Assembly: GCA_021773075.1 (NCBI GenBank) | Contig: JAJFKT010000002.1 | Location: 124,001-188,000 of the forward strand | Direction of reading: 5' to 3' | Origin: Woeseiaceae bacterium | Lineage (GTDB): Bacteria; Pseudomonadota; Gammaproteobacteria; Steroidobacterales; Woeseiaceae | DNA length: 64,000 nucleotides | Shown here: piece by piece, positions 54,698 to 64,000 of the stretch | Layout of the letters: each line of letters starts with the position of its first letter | Numbering within the stretch: position 1 is the stretch's first letter | Notes under the pieces: model-generated | Databases searched by the model: none | What the model was told of the DNA's origin: nothing | What the model saw: only the letters and a program-made list of their open reading frames with translations | Translations under genes and position numbers: made by a program

Positions 54698-55654
54698 TCA
54701 CTTCATGCGTTTTTCGATGGCGTCAAACATCAGCCCGGCAATATTCAGATCAAACTGGCGGTCCAGTTCGCGAATGCCCGTTGGACTCGTCACATTAACC
54801 TCGGTCATGTAGTCGCCGATGACGTCAATACCCGCGAAGATCACACCCTGATCACGCAAAACCGGCCCGACCTGCTCGCAAATCCGTTTTTCAGCGACAG
54901 ACAATTCCTGCCCGCGGGTTGTTGCGCCAGCGACAATATTGCCGCGATTGTCATCTCCGGTCGGAATGCGCGCCAGTGCGAACGGCACTGGCTCACCATC
55001 GATCAACAGAATGCGCTTGTCGCCAGCGGTGATTTCCGGAATGTATACCTGCGCCATTGCGAATCGCTGACCATAGTCGGTCAAGGTCTCGAAAATCACG
55101 TTCGCGTTGTTGTCACCTTGCTGGATAACGAAAATTGAACGGCCACCCATGCCATCGAGAGGCTTAACAACAATCCGGCCGTGCTCACCGAGGAAGGCCT
55201 TCATTTGCGCCATTGAGCGTGTTACGAGCGTTAGGGGCGTGCAATCCGGAAACCAGGCGGTGTACGCCTTTTCGTTCATATCCCGTAGCGCTTGCGGCGC
55301 ATTCACAATTAGCGCTCCTGCCAGCTTGGCACGATCCAGAATATAGGTGGTATAGACGTATTCCATATTGAACGGTGGGTCTTTGCGCATCAGGATCACA
55401 TCCAGGCCGCCCAGATGGATATCCTTCTGCTCGCCGAAATCGAACCAGTCTTCGTTGCGGTCGCGGACGCTAAGCCGCGTCGACCGACCGATCGGCTTGC
55501 CCGAGAGCATGCGGAGGTCTTGTTGCTCAAAATAATGAATTTCGGCGTCGCGGCGGGTCGCTTCAAGCAACATTGCAAGGGATGAGTCTTTTTTTGGCGT
55601 GATCGACCCGATTGGGTCCATCACGATACCTAGCTTGAAGGGAGTTTCAGCCAT
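54698..55654 (-). CDS. gshB: Glutathione synthetase
   Basis: 318 residues, ATP-grasp fold. The N-terminal KLGIVMDPIGSITPKKDSSL, the loop RIVVKPLDGMGGRSIFV and the C-terminal EVNVTSPTGIREL are as in GshB. It joins gamma-glutamylcysteine and glycine. The Kef-type antiporter at the left edge is the sort of protein gated by glutathione, but the two genes are over 50 kb apart here. Confidence 0.95.
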   Translation of the reverse strand: MAETPFKLGIVMDPIGSITPKKDSSLAMLLEATRRDAEIHYFEQQDLRMLSGKPIGRSTRLSVRDRNEDWFDFGEQKDIHLGGLDVILMRKDPPFNMEYVYTTYILDRAKLAGALIVNAPQALRDMNEKAYTAWFPDCTPLTLVTRSMAQMKAFLGEHGRIVVKPLDGMGGRSIFVIQQGDNNANVIFETLTDYGQRFAMAQVYIPEITAGDKRILLIDGEPVPFALARIPTGDDNRGNIVAGATTRGQELSVAEKRICEQVGPVLRDQGVIFAGIDVIGDYMTEVNVTSPTGIRELDRQFDLNIAGLMFDAIEKRMK

Positions 55655-55814
55655 CTTTGAATGTTCTGGTGTCGTTGCGGCAGGAAGCGGCCAACTATAC
55701 CGTGAAATCCGTCGTAAGCACCGGATATCTCGTGTTTTTTGTGTAACGTGGCGCGCTTCGTAGCAGGACTTATGTCAATATGGTAAAAGTCGCTTTTCAA
55801 CGTGGGGAATTTTG

Positions 55815-56207
55815 GTGTCAGCTAACGCATCGCGAAGCCTGAATGGGCTAAAAATACTCGTCGTAGACGACAGCAAGACCATCCGCAGAACCGCCGAAAC
55901 TCTTTTGTCCAAAGAGGGTTGCCAGGTGTTTACTGCAATTGATGGCTTTGATGCTTTGTCGAAAATCGCTGATCATCAACCTGACCTGATCTTCGTCGAC
56001 ATCATGATGCCGCGGCTCGATGGCTACGAAACTTGCTCGCTGATCAAGCACAATAAAGTTTTCAAAGAGACACCGGTCATCATGCTCTCGAGCAAAGACG
56101 GCCTGTTTGATCGTGCTCGCGGCCGCATCGTCGGGTCCGAACAGTACCTCACCAAGCCGTTCACGAAAGACGAGCTGCTCGGTGCGATTTCGAATCAGAT
56201 TAACTAA
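55815..56207 (+). CDS. pilG: Twitching motility response regulator PilG
   Basis: 130 residues from GTG 55815; GGGGA 7 bases upstream fits this better than the adjacent TTG 55812. It is a lone receiver domain with the acidic pair in ILVVDDSKTIRR, the phosphorylation Asp in LIFVDIMMPRLDG and the Lys in YLTKPFTKDEL. It is phosphorylated by ChpA and in Pseudomonas promotes pilus extension. It starts the pilGHIJ-chpA operon. Confidence 0.93.
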   Translation: MSANASRSLNGLKILVVDDSKTIRRTAETLLSKEGCQVFTAIDGFDALSKIADHQPDLIFVDIMMPRLDGYETCSLIKHNKVFKETPVIMLSSKDGLFDRARGRIVGSEQYLTKPFTKDELLGAISNQIN

Positions 56208-56217
56208 GGATTTCCAG

Positions 56218-56583
56218 ATGGCAGTTGTACTCATCATCGATGATTCGCCAACAGAGCTGCATCTGTTTCAAGGCATGCTCGAAAAAGCCGGTTTTGATAC
56301 GCTGGTCGCAGACAGTGGCGAAGAAGGAATCAAGGCCGCAATATCAGCGCGTCCTGACTGTATTTTGATGGATGTCGTGATGCCCGGCATGAATGGATTC
56401 CAGGCAACGCGGCGACTCACCAAAGACCCGATGACCGCACCCATCCCCGTCATAATGATCACGACCAAAGATCAGGAGACGGACAAGATATGGGGAATGC
56501 GTCAGGGTGCTGTCGAGTATCTTGTCAAACCCGTGGTGGAAAAAGATCTCATCGCAATGATCAACCAGGTAATGGCAGACTGA
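56218..56583 (+). CDS. pilH: Twitching motility response regulator PilH
   Basis: 121 residues from ATG 56218 (AGGA upstream). It is a receiver domain with VLIIDDSPTELH, phosphorylation Asp in CILMDVVMPGMNG and Lys in YLVKPVVEKDL. The DSPTE signature is that of PilH. In Pseudomonas it acts as a second output or phosphate sink of ChpA. It is followed immediately by pilI. Confidence 0.94.
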   Translation: MAVVLIIDDSPTELHLFQGMLEKAGFDTLVADSGEEGIKAAISARPDCILMDVVMPGMNGFQATRRLTKDPMTAPIPVIMITTKDQETDKIWGMRQGAVEYLVKPVVEKDLIAMINQVMAD

Positions 56584-57147
56584 ATGGTTAGTTCTGCTGA
56601 CCTTGCGGCATTGGTTGAGCAGCCGTTCGACCTATTGCAGGAAATGGAAAGGCGTAGTCGCGATGCACACGCCGGACAGGCTGCAGGGTCGATGCCAGCA
56701 GAGTGGGTTGGCGTCGGGTTTCGTATTGGTGAAGAACAGTTTGTAGCCAGTCGCGAACAGGTTCGCGAGGTGCTGATGTTGCCGGACTCGATGACCCGGG
56801 TACCCGGTGCAACGCGATGGATGCTTGGTATCGCGAATCTGCGTGGTCATTTGCTGCCATTGGTTGATCTCAAACTGATGCTGGGCAGCGGTAGAACCAC
56901 ATTGCGTCGGACGACGCGAGTAATTTCAGTTAATCATCGTGAAGTGCCAGCCGGGCTCGTCGTCGACGAAGTTCTGGGTTTTCGGCGTTTCATGGATAAC
57001 GAATTCGCAAATGAAGCTCCGGAAACGATCGTACGCTGCGATCGTTTTCTAGCTGGGACATACCAACGTGGTGAAGAGTCCTGGCCGGTTTTCAATTTGT
57101 TCGATCTAGTCGAAAGCAATACGTTCTTGCAGGCGTCTGCGGAATGA
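56584..57147 (+). CDS. pilI: CheW-like scaffold PilI
   Basis: 187 residues. A CheW domain (about 35-180: GVGFRIGEEQFVASREQVRE, GIANLRGHLLPLVDLKLMLG) couples the PilJ receptor to the ChpA kinase. Its start codon follows the pilH stop with no gap, so translation is likely coupled. It is cytosolic. Confidence 0.92.
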   Translation: MVSSADLAALVEQPFDLLQEMERRSRDAHAGQAAGSMPAEWVGVGFRIGEEQFVASREQVREVLMLPDSMTRVPGATRWMLGIANLRGHLLPLVDLKLMLGSGRTTLRRTTRVISVNHREVPAGLVVDEVLGFRRFMDNEFANEAPETIVRCDRFLAGTYQRGEESWPVFNLFDLVESNTFLQASAE

Positions 57148-57156
57148 AGGTGAATC

Positions 57157-59154
57157 ATGGCCAGTAAAAACGACAACACGTCCACATTTAGAGCGGTCGC
57201 GGGTATTGCTGCATTATTGCTGGTGGGTGCCGCGGCATTGATATATCTGCAATCAGGCGGCGGCAATCCGGTAGCGCCGAAGCTTGCAGGGCTATCTCAG
57301 GCGATTCCGGCGCAGGCAGCACAAGCGCTACGTGGCGAGGAGGGCGCATTTGATGCGCTAGATGCGAGCGTCAAGAGTGCGGCGAATATGCGCCGCAACA
57401 GCGCTCCGGGTCAGTCATCTGATTGGCAGCAACTTGAATCGCGTGCTGCCGCAATTCTGGCTCAACGGGAGGAGGTCACTGCTGTGCTAGCTGCGGCGAG
57501 CCGCATGGAAACCGACGCATCGTCGCTGGTTGGTCTGGCCAATGAATTGCTTGATCGCTCCAGCGCGACCGCTGCCATGCAGGAGTTTCAGCAACGTGCA
57601 GATCGTATCCGGGTAACAACGGACGATATCCTGCAGGGCGGAGAAAGCGCGGTAAGCGCTATGGCAGAAGACATCGGCTACCTGCGTAATGTCGCAAACG
57701 CCTTAGGCGGTGAACCGAGTGATCTCGACATTCGGCCGCTCAATAGCGAAGGCCGTGAAGTTGCGCTGGTGCCGGTAATCAGCAGTCTGTCGAGTATGGA
57801 AGAACAGTCGGCGACCCTCGTGAGCAATATCGGACAAGTGAGCGCACTGGCTGAAACCCAATCGGAGCTCGCGGCGAGCGCGAGCGTGTTGCTCGCCTCA
57901 TTCAATTCTGGCGCTGGTACATCCGCGTTGCCAGGCGTTCTGAGGAATTCGTGGATTCCGGTCGGATTGATCATCGCAGCACTTTTGCTGATCATCGGTC
58001 TTTTGGCTTTGCACTCAAAGAGCTCAGTTTTCGAACGAACGGCTATAGAGCAGGCCGAGCAGAATGAAAGAAATCAACAGGCTATTTTGCGACTGCTTGA
58101 CGAAATGGGCAGCCTCGCTGACGGTGACCTGACCGTTGAAGCGACCGTGACCGAGGACATTACCGGAACGATCGCTGATTCTTTTAACTTCGCGATCGAG
58201 GAATTACGCAAGCTCGTCGCAACGGTGAATGACACTGCACTGTTGGTAGACACGGCGACGAAGCAGACAGAAAATACTGCTGCCCATCTCGCTAAAGCTG
58301 CAGACAATCAAGCCAAGGAAATCAATGCTGCGACAGAGTCTATTGTTTCGATGGCTGCTTCGATTGAAGAGGTTTCAGGCAATGCCGAACGCTCCTCTGA
58401 TGTTGCGCGACACTCTGTTGAGGTTGCACACAAAGGTGGCGAGGCGGTGCGCCGTACAATCGATGGCATGAACACCATTCGCGAAACGATTCAGGAAACG
58501 TCGAAACGCATCAAACGACTCGGTGAGAGTTCGCAGGAGATCGGCAATATTGTTGAACTGATTAACGATATCGCCGAGCAGACGAACATCCTGGCTTTGA
58601 ATGCATCAATTCAGGCATCGATGGCCGGTGAGGCGGGGCGCGGTTTCGCTGTTGTAGCTGATGAAGTGCAGCGTCTCGCTGAGCGCTCCACAAATGCGAC
58701 CAAACAAATCGAGGTTCTGGTACGTACTATTCAGGCTGATACAAACGAGGCGGTTGTTTCGATGGAACGCAGCACGACCGACGTCGTCGGTGGCGCGTTA
58801 CTTGCTGAAAACGCCGGTGCGGCGCTCGATGAAATCGAGCAGGTATCGAACCAGATCGCGAGTTTGGTGCAGAACATTTCCAGTTCTGCACGACAACAGG
58901 CAAGTTCTGCTGCGGACGTGACGCGACGCACTACGAGGTTGCGCGAGATCGGTAGTCAAACCGGTAAAGCAACGACCGCAACAGCTGCCTCAATCTCGAA
59001 GTTGTCTGAGCTTGCAACACAGCTTAGAAAGACCGTTGAAGGCTTCGCGTTACCGGCGGAAATGATGCAGGCGAGTGCGCTGTCACGATCATCGAGAAAT
59101 GTGCAGACTCCCACATCGCAGCCGGCAGCAAACGACCAGGTAAACGCTGGATAG
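57157..59154 (+). CDS. pilJ: Twitching motility chemoreceptor PilJ
   Basis: 665 residues. Two transmembrane helices (about 10-28 and 265-285) flank a periplasmic PilJ sensor region. A HAMP-like segment and the methyl-accepting signalling domain follow; its hairpin tip is IVELINDIAEQTNILALNAS and is followed by EVQRLAERS. It senses surface contact through pili in Pseudomonas and controls ChpA. It starts 10 bases after pilI. Confidence 0.94.
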   Translation: MASKNDNTSTFRAVAGIAALLLVGAAALIYLQSGGGNPVAPKLAGLSQAIPAQAAQALRGEEGAFDALDASVKSAANMRRNSAPGQSSDWQQLESRAAAILAQREEVTAVLAAASRMETDASSLVGLANELLDRSSATAAMQEFQQRADRIRVTTDDILQGGESAVSAMAEDIGYLRNVANALGGEPSDLDIRPLNSEGREVALVPVISSLSSMEEQSATLVSNIGQVSALAETQSELAASASVLLASFNSGAGTSALPGVLRNSWIPVGLIIAALLLIIGLLALHSKSSVFERTAIEQAEQNERNQQAILRLLDEMGSLADGDLTVEATVTEDITGTIADSFNFAIEELRKLVATVNDTALLVDTATKQTENTAAHLAKAADNQAKEINAATESIVSMAASIEEVSGNAERSSDVARHSVEVAHKGGEAVRRTIDGMNTIRETIQETSKRIKRLGESSQEIGNIVELINDIAEQTNILALNASIQASMAGEAGRGFAVVADEVQRLAERSTNATKQIEVLVRTIQADTNEAVVSMERSTTDVVGGALLAENAGAALDEIEQVSNQIASLVQNISSSARQQASSAADVTRRTTRLREIGSQTGKATTATAASISKLSELATQLRKTVEGFALPAEMMQASALSRSSRNVQTPTSQPAANDQVNAG

Positions 59155-59181
59155 CGGCCCATTAGAGACGCGGACGACCAG

Positions 59182-62100
59182 ATGACGGGCGATACAGGCA
59201 TTCATGAGCAGATGATCAGCGACGATACCGGCAACGGTGCGGCAAGAGCGCTGTCGATCATTAGCGCCCCGCTTATGGAAACCATTCGCAACGCACATCT
59301 GGCGTTGGAAGATTGCGTTGACGGACGTGGTGGCACCGCAGCGCTCAAACGCACGGGCGAGTTATTACATCAGGCAGGCGGTGCGCTAAAAATCACGGAG
59401 ACGTACGGTGCGGCGCTGCTGGTCGAAGAGATGGAATTGGCATGCGACTATCTAGTCGCTTTGCGCGCGGGTCAGGGACGCGATGATGGCCTGGAAGCAC
59501 TAACACGGTCGATGGTGCAGTTGCCGGTTTATATCGAGCGATTGCTAGGCGGTGGTCGAGATATCGCTCTCGTATTGTTACCGATGCTCAATGACTTGCG
59601 CGCGGCTCGCGGTGAGCCCCTGTTGTCTGAGGGTACCTTGCTCCTCCTCAATTTGTCGCCGAGCCGTTCGGCTAAGAAAGATGAAGCGCGTCAAGGCAGC
59701 GGCGAAGACCCCATACTCGTTAGCAGACGACTACGGCCGAAGTTTCAGCTCGCGCTGCTCGGCTGGATAAAAGGGGGTGAAAGCAAGCGACATTTGGACA
59801 CGCTTTCAAAGGTTTCGGCTGCGCTGGAAAATTCGTCCACACGTGACGACATGTATCAGCTTTGGTGGGTGGTTTCCGGCGTGCTTGAAGCACTGCAGAA
59901 CGGTGGTCTCGAAACATCTATCGCGATAAAACGCTTGCTGGGTCAGGCTGACCGGCAACTCAAATACGTTATCGACGAGGGCTTGCACGCCTATGATCGT
60001 CATCCTGTCGCCGATCTTCTGAACAACCTGCTTTACTATGTCGCGCGATCAAGTAGTGCCGGTACACGTATCGGAGAAATCCGCGCTGCGTTCAACCTTT
60101 CGGAATTGTTGCCAGGCGACGAGCAGGTCGAGGAGGCACGCGATGCATTGTCTGCCCCGAGCGCGAAGCTCATGGAGACGGTCGCCGCGGCGATCAAGGA
60201 TGACCTGAGTCGCGTTAAAGACGTCCTCGATATTTTTGTTCGTACCGGCATGAACAAGTCGTCCGAATTGGTGCCGCAACTTGAATTACTAAAGAAAATT
60301 AGTGACACGCTGGGCGTGCTTGGACTGGGCGAGCTGCGTGGCGATGTTGATGGCGAAATCGACAGATTACGGAGCGTCGTCGAGCGCGGCGGGGTTGCGA
60401 ACGATCAAGTCATTCTTGACATCGCATCGACGCTACTGCGCGTTGAAGATCGGCTCGACCAACAGTTGGTGCGCCTTACTGCGCCGAGAGAATCGGGTAC
60501 AACGGAAACGGATACCGAGGATGACCAGGAATTTCAAAAGGTAACAGAGTCAGTGATGCGCGAGTGCATCATCAACCTTGCTCGCGTCAAGGAAACGATC
60601 AGCCAGAGTTTTGCATCTGAATCCGCGTCGCGCGGACTCGACAGCGTGCCGTCGTTGATTCGTGGCATCAAGTCGGGGTTGCTATTGCTCGACAAAACGC
60701 GGGCGATGGAAGTTGTCGAACGGGTTGGCCGGTTTGTGATCACAATGTTGAACGCCGGTGGCCCGAAAATTCTGAATCAAAAGGAGACCGACCGTCTTGC
60801 CGACGTGATCGTCAGCATCGAGTACTACATGGAGACGGTTAAGGCGGGTCGAAGCGAGCCCTGGTATATGCTCGACAATGCGGAGGCTTGTCTTGCGGTA
60901 TTGCGTGACGTCGAAGCCCGCCTGGATGAACTTAGCGAGCAGAGCGATACACCCGCAGAAGCGACGCAGAAGCTTTCTGCCGCGAGTGTTGAAGAGCTCG
61001 CTATTAAAGCGCTTGAGGAATCCGGGAAGGCGTCGTTGCAAGCGACGGAAGTCATACCGTTACCCGTCGTTTCGCAGTCTGTACAGCAGATGGATCCGGA
61101 GCTCATAGAGCTCTTTATCGAAGAAGCGAAAGAAGAGGTCGCGTCAATTAAACGCCATTTGCCAGCGTGGGCAGCGTCGCCAGATGGCATGGATACTCTA
61201 ATTACTGTACGGCGCTCTTTTCACACACTCAAAGGCAGCGGTCGAATGGTAGGTGCCGAACGCATCGGTGAATACTGTTGGGCGGTGGAAAATCTGCTCA
61301 ATCGTTTGATTAATCGAACGCTGCAACGCACTCCGCCGATGATCGATTTCATCCAGTTGGCCGCCGGCGCTGTACCAGAACTTATTGAGCAACTTGAGGT
61401 CGGTGCCGAGCCGGCCTCGAATATCAATTTGTATATTGCTCGCGCGAATGCTTTCGCTGAAGGTGATCCTAATGCGGCCGTGCTAACCATCGCCGAGCCG
61501 GCGGCTGAAGAGACAACTGAGGAAGAACCTGCACTTGAGATGGACCCGGTTCTCTACGATATATTCTCGAAAGAAACCGCAGGGCACTTAAGGGTCATCA
61601 CCGATTATCTCGCGGCCTGTGAAGGACACGAACCACCATTCGATGTGACCGATAAGCTGTACCGTGCCTGCCACACGCTGCATGGCAGCGCGAACATGGC
61701 CAACGTAGAGCGTGGCGTTGCTGTTGCCGCTGTCCTGAATCGCTTCGTACGTCGTATTTACGATCACAAGGTCGGTTTCACTGGCTCCGGAATTGATGCG
61801 CTGCGGGCCGCCGCTCGAGCCATCGAGACGATTGTTGGTGATATCAACAATATAGACAGGGATCGTGCTGACTACACCGCGTTAATCGCGCATATCGGCA
61901 AAGTATCCGATGCGGCGATAGCGGCTGAAGCTGGCCAGTCCGATCAAGCGCCAGTTCCGCGACAGGAAGTGCCGGCACCAAAACCTGTCGTTGCTGAAGT
62001 GGTCGTGGAAGAGGTGATCGAAGAGGCGGAATACGATGCCGAAATAGCCGCCATCTTCACAGAGGAGTCGGCCGAGTTGCTGGAGGAGGCGGACCAGGCT

Positions 62101-64000
62101 CTTATTAGCTGGTCGAAAGATCGATCCTCGCAACCGATGGAAGAGCTGAAACGCCACCTACATACCTTGAAGGGTGGCGCCCGGATGGCCGGTATCACCG
62201 CAATGGGAAATTTGAGTCACGAACTCGAAACTCTGTTGATCTCGGTTGACGAGGGGCGCGTTAAGGCCACGCCTGCAGTGGAGGATTTGCTGCAACGGAG
62301 TATTGACGAGTTGCACCGCATGCGAGACACCGTCATCGCGGGCAAGCATGTGAAATCATCGACCGAGCTCGAACAACGCATTCAGCATGCAAACGCAGGA
62401 TTTGAGGTTGCCGACGACGCTGATGTTGAGATTGCGCAGCCGGATCCGAGCGTCGAAGATGCTCCGTCGGCAGAGTTCACAATGGAGCCGGACGATACCG
62501 TTAGCATGGTGATCGTGGATTCACCCCTCGCGGATGAGCTCGCCGAAATCGGCACGGAAAAAGAAGCAGCGGCCGAAATTGCGCCGGCGCCCACAAAGGC
62601 GCCAGAAACAGACGAAAAGGGATCGGCTGACGAAAAGGGGTCAGACCCCATTTCCGCCATTCCCGAAAAGGGGTCAGACCCCATTTCCGAGCCCGAAAAT
62701 GGGGCCGACCCCATTACGGATGAAGTTCCTGAGCCCAAACCCAAACCGAAAACACCCGCCGAGGTTCGGCAAATTCGCTCGCCCGAGACGCGACAGGAAT
62801 TTGCTCGAATTGATGCGGAACTGCTCGAGGATTTGCTCAACGCCGCCGGCGAAATCAGCATTTATCACTCGCGGCTTAGCCAGCAAGTCAATTCATTCGA
62901 ATTTCATGTCGATGAGCTGGAGCAGACTATTGCGCGCTTGCGTGAGCAGCTGCGAAAACTTGAGAACGAGACCGAAGCGCAGATTATGCATAGCCACCAG
63001 GATACCTTGGTGGCACGAGACTTCGACCCGCTCGAACTCGATCGATATTCCACGATTCAGCAGTTGTCACGTGCACTGGCGGAATCGGCCAGTGATCTCA
63101 CCAGCCTCAAGGAGTTGTTACAGTCGGTAACCTCTGAGGCAGAAGGTCTGCTCGTGCAGCAGTCGCGCGTCACCGCTGAGTTGCAGGACGGGTTGATGCG
63201 AACACGCATGGTTCCGTTTGAACGACACGTTGGACGGCTGACGCGCCTCGTACGGCAGGCGGCAGAGGAATCCGGCAAGCGTGCCGAACTGGTCGTTGAA
63301 GGCGCTTCCGGCGAACTGGATCGCCAGGTGCTCGACAAGATGCTGCCGCCGTTTGAACATATGTTGAGGAACTCGATCGTGCATGGCATCGAGGGGTCTT
63401 CCGAACGCCAGGCGGCCGGCAAGGCAGCAGTTGGCCGAATCGCTATCCGCCTGCATCGTGAAGGTGCTGAAATGGTCATCGATGTTGCAGATGACGGCGC
63501 AGGCCTGGATGTTGATGCCATTCGGCGCAAAGCATACGAGCTTGATCTTTTGAAACCGGACAGCAAGGTTACGGATGAGGAGATCATGCAGCTGATCCTG
63601 ACACCTGGATTTACTACTGCATCCGCTGTAACCCAATCGGCGGGCCGCGGTGTCGGTATGGACGTCGTCGCCAATGAAGTGAAGAAACTTGGCGGCTCGT
63701 TACGCATAAGCTCGATGACAGGGCAGGGAACCAACTTCACCGTGCGCTTGCCGTTCACGCTCGCAATTACGCAAGCACTGATCGTTCGTACTGGCGAGGA
63801 AGTCTACGCACTACCGCTGCCGACTGTGGAAGGCGTCGCACGAATTCCTCGCGCTGAGTTGGAAAGTCTCCTGAGCCAGACCGAGCCGAGCTATCAGTAC
63901 GGCGAACAGTCCTACAAATTCCGACACCTGGGCATGTATCTTGGCGGTCAGGCCGCAAAGCTGCCCGAGGACGAGGCCTTTATCCCGGTCATTCTTGTGC
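59182..64000 (+). CDS. chpA: ChpA-type chemotaxis histidine kinase with multiple Hpt domains (3' end outside window)
   Basis: Partial: 1606 codons are present from ATG 59182 and the frame runs off the right edge. Three clear Hpt sites are seen: RRSFHTLKGSGRM (His 681), YRACHTLHGSANM (His 831) and KRHLHTLKGGARM (His 994). An N-terminal Hpt-like region (HQAGGALK) lacks a normal site. A linker (about 1030-1205), containing palindromic repeats, leads to a CheA dimerisation and ATPase part (MLRNSIVHGIE, DDGAGLD, GRGVGMDVV) and the start of a CheW-like domain. A C-terminal receiver is expected beyond the edge. No pilK lies before it, unlike Pseudomonas. Confidence 0.93.
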   Translation, partial: MTGDTGIHEQMISDDTGNGAARALSIISAPLMETIRNAHLALEDCVDGRGGTAALKRTGELLHQAGGALKITETYGAALLVEEMELACDYLVALRAGQGRDDGLEALTRSMVQLPVYIERLLGGGRDIALVLLPMLNDLRAARGEPLLSEGTLLLLNLSPSRSAKKDEARQGSGEDPILVSRRLRPKFQLALLGWIKGGESKRHLDTLSKVSAALENSSTRDDMYQLWWVVSGVLEALQNGGLETSIAIKRLLGQADRQLKYVIDEGLHAYDRHPVADLLNNLLYYVARSSSAGTRIGEIRAAFNLSELLPGDEQVEEARDALSAPSAKLMETVAAAIKDDLSRVKDVLDIFVRTGMNKSSELVPQLELLKKISDTLGVLGLGELRGDVDGEIDRLRSVVERGGVANDQVILDIASTLLRVEDRLDQQLVRLTAPRESGTTETDTEDDQEFQKVTESVMRECIINLARVKETISQSFASESASRGLDSVPSLIRGIKSGLLLLDKTRAMEVVERVGRFVITMLNAGGPKILNQKETDRLADVIVSIEYYMETVKAGRSEPWYMLDNAEACLAVLRDVEARLDELSEQSDTPAEATQKLSAASVEELAIKALEESGKASLQATEVIPLPVVSQSVQQMDPELIELFIEEAKEEVASIKRHLPAWAASPDGMDTLITVRRSFHTLKGSGRMVGAERIGEYCWAVENLLNRLINRTLQRTPPMIDFIQLAAGAVPELIEQLEVGAEPASNINLYIARANAFAEGDPNAAVLTIAEPAAEETTEEEPALEMDPVLYDIFSKETAGHLRVITDYLAACEGHEPPFDVTDKLYRACHTLHGSANMANVERGVAVAAVLNRFVRRIYDHKVGFTGSGIDALRAAARAIETIVGDINNIDRDRADYTALIAHIGKVSDAAIAAEAGQSDQAPVPRQEVPAPKPVVAEVVVEEVIEEAEYDAEIAAIFTEESAELLEEADQALISWSKDRSSQPMEELKRHLHTLKGGARMAGITAMGNLSHELETLLISVDEGRVKATPAVEDLLQRSIDELHRMRDTVIAGKHVKSSTELEQRIQHANAGFEVADDADVEIAQPDPSVEDAPSAEFTMEPDDTVSMVIVDSPLADELAEIGTEKEAAAEIAPAPTKAPETDEKGSADEKGSDPISAIPEKGSDPISEPENGADPITDEVPEPKPKPKTPAEVRQIRSPETRQEFARIDAELLEDLLNAAGEISIYHSRLSQQVNSFEFHVDELEQTIARLREQLRKLENETEAQIMHSHQDTLVARDFDPLELDRYSTIQQLSRALAESASDLTSLKELLQSVTSEAEGLLVQQSRVTAELQDGLMRTRMVPFERHVGRLTRLVRQAAEESGKRAELVVEGASGELDRQVLDKMLPPFEHMLRNSIVHGIEGSSERQAAGKAAVGRIAIRLHREGAEMVIDVADDGAGLDVDAIRRKAYELDLLKPDSKVTDEEIMQLILTPGFTTASAVTQSAGRGVGMDVVANEVKKLGGSLRISSMTGQGTNFTVRLPFTLAITQALIVRTGEEVYALPLPTVEGVARIPRAELESLLSQTEPSYQYGEQSYKFRHLGMYLGGQAAKLPEDEAFIPVILV
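62613..62719. repeat. Palindromic repeat cluster in chpA (GGGGTCAGACCCC)
   Basis: Two identical 26-base copies, 62631-62656 and 62664-62689, share the core GGGGTCAGACCCC (62637-62649, 62670-62682), a perfect dyad around a central A. A degenerate copy is at 62694-62719 and a partial one at 62613-62626. Spacings of 18, 33 and 30 bases are multiples of 3, so the frame is kept; each full copy encodes EKGSDPIS. The same palindrome is, to my knowledge, a common intergenic element in proteobacteria. Confidence 0.9.

Noticed and set aside
62534..63130. 198-residue plus-strand frame
   Set aside because: It is an Arg- and Lys-rich shadow of chpA in another frame with no domain.

Overview
The window looks like ordinary chromosome from a marine-type gammaproteobacterium with moderate GC. 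It has an LPS/lipid A acyltransferase, a Kdo kinase, type IV pilus retraction ATPases and a Pil-Chp chemotaxis cluster. The order from the DUF4426 gene to chpA (DUF4426, yggT, proC, yggS, pilT, pilU, then pyrB, yqgF, yqgE, tonB, gshB, pilG, pilH, pilI, pilJ, chpA) closely follows the Pseudomonas aeruginosa chromosome as I remember it. The rest does not match Pseudomonas, so I infer a relative in or near Chromatiales/Woeseiales/Steroidobacterales. I saw no phage, integrase, transposase, CRISPR array, rRNA or tRNA, and no gene-free gap longer than about 250 bases.

Layout. 0-7.8 kb is envelope genes: a Kef-type antiporter (cut by the window start), a lipid-anchored dienelactone-hydrolase-like protein, a PGPGW membrane protein, a divergent sigma-54 module (PAS-AAA-Fis activator facing a 45-residue exported or membrane peptide), then a TVP38-family protein, PBP4 and a YgiM-like SH3 protein. 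7.8-14.3 kb is assimilatory sulfur metabolism: cysJIH, cysB (opposite strand) and a cysteine synthase. 14.4-19.8 kb has a GGDEF-EAL protein, glnE and a small zinc protein. 19.8-29.8 kb is an LPS/surface-glycan cluster: hldD, rfbA, rfbB, three glycosyltransferases, two methyltransferases, Kdo kinase and LpxL, with genes on both strands overlapping tail to tail. 29.8-35.4 kb has an exported aspartoacylase-like hydrolase, an MltD-like transglycosylase, an L,D-transpeptidase and ppnN. 35.5-42.4 kb has small unknown genes, htpG behind a heat-shock-type promoter, msrB, an FKBP lipoprotein, an OmpA-like protein, an acidic coiled-coil protein, a hydrolase and an HU-like protein. 42.5-64 kb is the Pseudomonas-like block, with a third PilT/PilU-type ATPase, an S9 peptidase and a PyrK-like protein added.

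How the genes work together. CysB probably controls cysJIH and the cysteine synthase, giving a path from PAPS through sulfite and sulfide to cysteine. HldD, the GT9 enzyme, Kdo kinase and LpxL build LPS inner core and lipid A, while RfbA, RfbB and the C-methyltransferase point to a modified deoxysugar. PilT, PilU and the third ATPase drive pilus retraction under control of PilGHIJ-ChpA.

Most worth a second look: (1) the sigma-54 activator with a canonical GG-N10-GC promoter driving a tiny divergent peptide gene that has a structured 3' region and a strong terminator; (2) palindromic GGGGTCAGACCCC repeats carried in frame inside chpA; (3) three tandem PilT-like ATPases; (4) a PyrK-like electron-transfer protein translationally coupled to pyrB.
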